This document shows, piece after piece, positions 5,155 to 6,295 of a stretch of DNA of 6,295 nt (position 1 is the first letter of the stretch; the number at the start of each line of letters is the position of its first letter). The notes beneath the pieces are model-generated. The model did no database searches. It was not told the DNA's origin and saw only the letters and a list, made by a program, of their open reading frames with translations. The translations under genes and the position numbers were made by a program. Origin of the DNA: Lentimicrobiaceae bacterium (GTDB lineage Bacteria; Bacteroidota; Bacteroidia; Bacteroidales; JAGONC01); contig JAUXII010000060.1 of assembly GCA_030621075.1 (NCBI GenBank), positions 1-6,295 on the forward strand, read 5' to 3'.

Positions 5155-6159
5155 ATGAAATCCACTTATTATATCATTTTTATCCTCATCTTTTTTATCG
5201 GCACAGGCTGTAAAGACCAGAAACATCCTTCAAAAACGGTTCAGGATCCCGGAATTAAAAAGGTTAGCATACAAATCCCCGACTTCAATGAAGATTCGGC
5301 ATATCTTTTTGTAAAAAATCAGGTGGATTTTGGCCCACGCGTACCAGGTAGCAGAGCTCATAGTCGCTGTGCATCTTACCTGGCAGAAAAACTCAAATCG
5401 TACACCCCGCATGTAATTGTCCAAAATGGAAAAGTCAGAACTTTTAATGACCTGACATTAAACTGCAATAACATTATTGCATCATTCCAACCTGAAAAAC
5501 AGAGCCGTGTATTTCTTGCTGCACACTGGGATTCCAGGCCTTTTGCTGATCATGACCCTGATCCCTCCAAACACAATACACCTATTGATGGAGCCAATGA
5601 CGGAGCCAGTGGCGTGGGGGTATTACTTGAGATAGCTCGTCACTTAAGCCTTTCAGAACCAACAGTTGGGGTTGATATTATCCTTTTTGATGTAGAAGAT
5701 TATGGTCCGCCCCAGGACAGCCAGATTTCAGAAAGCAATGATTTCTGGGGGCTTGGATCTCAATACTGGTCGAGAAACCCTCATGTTCCGGGCTATATGG
5801 CAAGGTACGGTATTCTTCTTGATATGGTTGGAGCTGAGAATGCCCGGTTTCCTCAGGAGGCATTTTCAAGATATTACGCACCGGACATCTTAAAAAAGGT
5901 GTGGAAAAAAGCTCATAAATTAGGGTACAATGACTATTTTCTTTACGAAGAAGGATCCCAAATTAATGACGACCATTATTATGTAAATAAAATTAGAAAA
6001 ATTCCAACCATAGATATTATCCACCTTGATCCGGCATCTTCTAACGGTTCATTTTTTGAATACTGGCATACTATCAACGATAATATGAGTATCATTGATA
6101 AATACACACTCAAGGTTGTAGGCCAAACAGTTATGGCTGTTGTTTATGAAGAGAGGTAA
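5155..6159 (+). CDS. Type II glutaminyl-peptide cyclotransferase (M28-fold), lipoprotein
   Basis: This 334-residue enzyme would cyclise N-terminal glutamine of exported proteins to pyroglutamate, acting outside the cytoplasm. A lipoprotein signal peptide (hydrophobic 5-18) ends in IGTGC, with C19 the lipidated residue. The M28-type zinc core is intact: H124 and D126 in AAHWDSRP, D149 in DGANDGASG, E181 (likely catalytic) and D182 (likely zinc ligand) in DVEDYG, D223 in LLDMVGAEN, and H305 in YWHTINDN. Blocks such as FGPRVPGS (59-66), GLGSQYWSRNPH (199-210) and DDHYYVN (272-278) fit Porphyromonas-type glutaminyl cyclases better than M28 aminopeptidases. C72 and C104 could form a disulfide. I chose the ATG at 5155 because it gives a standard signal peptide and lies downstream of the -7 element; an in-frame TTG at 5095 would add 20 residues. 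No Shine-Dalgarno is evident. It appears to be transcribed alone. An aminopeptidase activity cannot be excluded from sequence alone. Confidence 0.88.
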   Translation: MKSTYYIIFILIFFIGTGCKDQKHPSKTVQDPGIKKVSIQIPDFNEDSAYLFVKNQVDFGPRVPGSRAHSRCASYLAEKLKSYTPHVIVQNGKVRTFNDLTLNCNNIIASFQPEKQSRVFLAAHWDSRPFADHDPDPSKHNTPIDGANDGASGVGVLLEIARHLSLSEPTVGVDIILFDVEDYGPPQDSQISESNDFWGLGSQYWSRNPHVPGYMARYGILLDMVGAENARFPQEAFSRYYAPDILKKVWKKAHKLGYNDYFLYEEGSQINDDHYYVNKIRKIPTIDIIHLDPASSNGSFFEYWHTINDNMSIIDKYTLKVVGQTVMAVVYEER

Positions 6160-6170
6160 GTTGTCAGGTG

Positions 6171-6295
6171 TTACAAAAGTTCGTTAGCCAGGTTGGCAAG
6201 TTCGGATCGTTCTCCTTTTTCAAGCCTGATATGTGCATAAATCGGGTGATGGCTGATTTTATCGATCAGGTAAGATAATCCGTTACTCTGTGAAT
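6171..6295 (-). CDS. PhoH-type ATPase (PIN-PhoH family), C-terminal end only
   Basis: The last 40 codons of a minus-strand gene enter from the right edge and end at a TAA (6173-6171). The residues include [20 protein letters not shown] followed by [16 protein letters not shown]. The segment GLxYxxDK...[23 protein letters not shown] matches my memory of the C-terminus of PhoH2/YlaK-type proteins, which join an N-terminal PIN nuclease domain to a PhoH ATPase/helicase domain. Neither the PIN domain nor the Walker motifs are in the window, so the fusion is inferred. The gene converges on the cyclase with only 11 bp between the two stop codons, and no obvious hairpin terminator lies between them. 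Confidence 0.7.
   Translation of the reverse strand, partial: SQSNGLSYLIDKISHHPIYAHIRLEKGERSELANLANELL

Noticed and set aside
5678..5893. Overlapping short frames on both strands inside the cyclase gene
   Set aside because: They fall over the conserved zinc-site region of the cyclase and look like by-products of its codon use.
5155..6159. Calling the M28-fold protein an aminopeptidase
   Set aside because: The conserved blocks around the zinc site and the GLGSQYW and YWHTINDN segments fit glutaminyl cyclases better, though only an assay would settle it.

Overview
The window looks like a piece of a Bacteroidota chromosome, most likely from the Bacteroidales/Marinilabiliales side. The DNA is AT-rich and Shine-Dalgarno sequences are weak or absent. 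A TAnnTTTG-type -7 element lies upstream of the last complete gene. The NtrC-type regulator and the FtsX/MacB-type permease have the form common in that phylum, and there is a type II (mammalian-like) glutaminyl cyclase of the kind found in Porphyromonas and relatives. The species cannot be fixed from the sequence.

Layout. Positions 1-1942 (minus strand) hold the start of an efflux operon: a periplasmic adaptor of the HlyD/MacA class (692-1942), followed 45 bp later by a MacB/FtsX-type ABC permease that runs off the left edge (1-646). Positions 1943-2183 form a 241-bp divergent intergenic region. It carries a candidate sigma-54 promoter aimed at the adaptor, an IHF-like site, and a helically phased set of CATT repeats. 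Positions 2184-4908 (plus strand) encode a two-component pair: an NtrC-family sigma-54 activator and an NtrY-like histidine kinase whose reading frames overlap by 11 bp. Positions 4909-5154 are non-coding and hold a 100-bp imperfect inverted repeat built from CACAGAT units, then a probable promoter. Positions 5155-6159 (plus) encode a lipoprotein glutaminyl cyclase. Positions 6171-6295 (minus, cut by the right edge) are the C-terminal end of a PhoH-type ATPase converging on it.

How the parts fit. The simplest reading is a self-contained regulatory circuit. The kinase has two membrane helices with almost no periplasmic loop. It would phosphorylate the activator, which would bind the repeats in the divergent region and switch on the sigma-54 promoter of the efflux operon. 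The ATPase subunit and outer-membrane channel of the pump are not in the window. The adaptor carries an Arg-x3-Leu-x6-Ser hairpin-tip motif that predicts a TolC-type partner. The glutaminyl cyclase is probably unrelated to the pump; it would convert N-terminal Gln of exported proteins to pyroglutamate.

I see no CRISPR array, tRNA, rRNA, transposase or phage gene. Every protein belongs to a recognisable family. The most unusual features are the regulatory DNA at 1993-2124 and the inverted repeat at 4944-5043.
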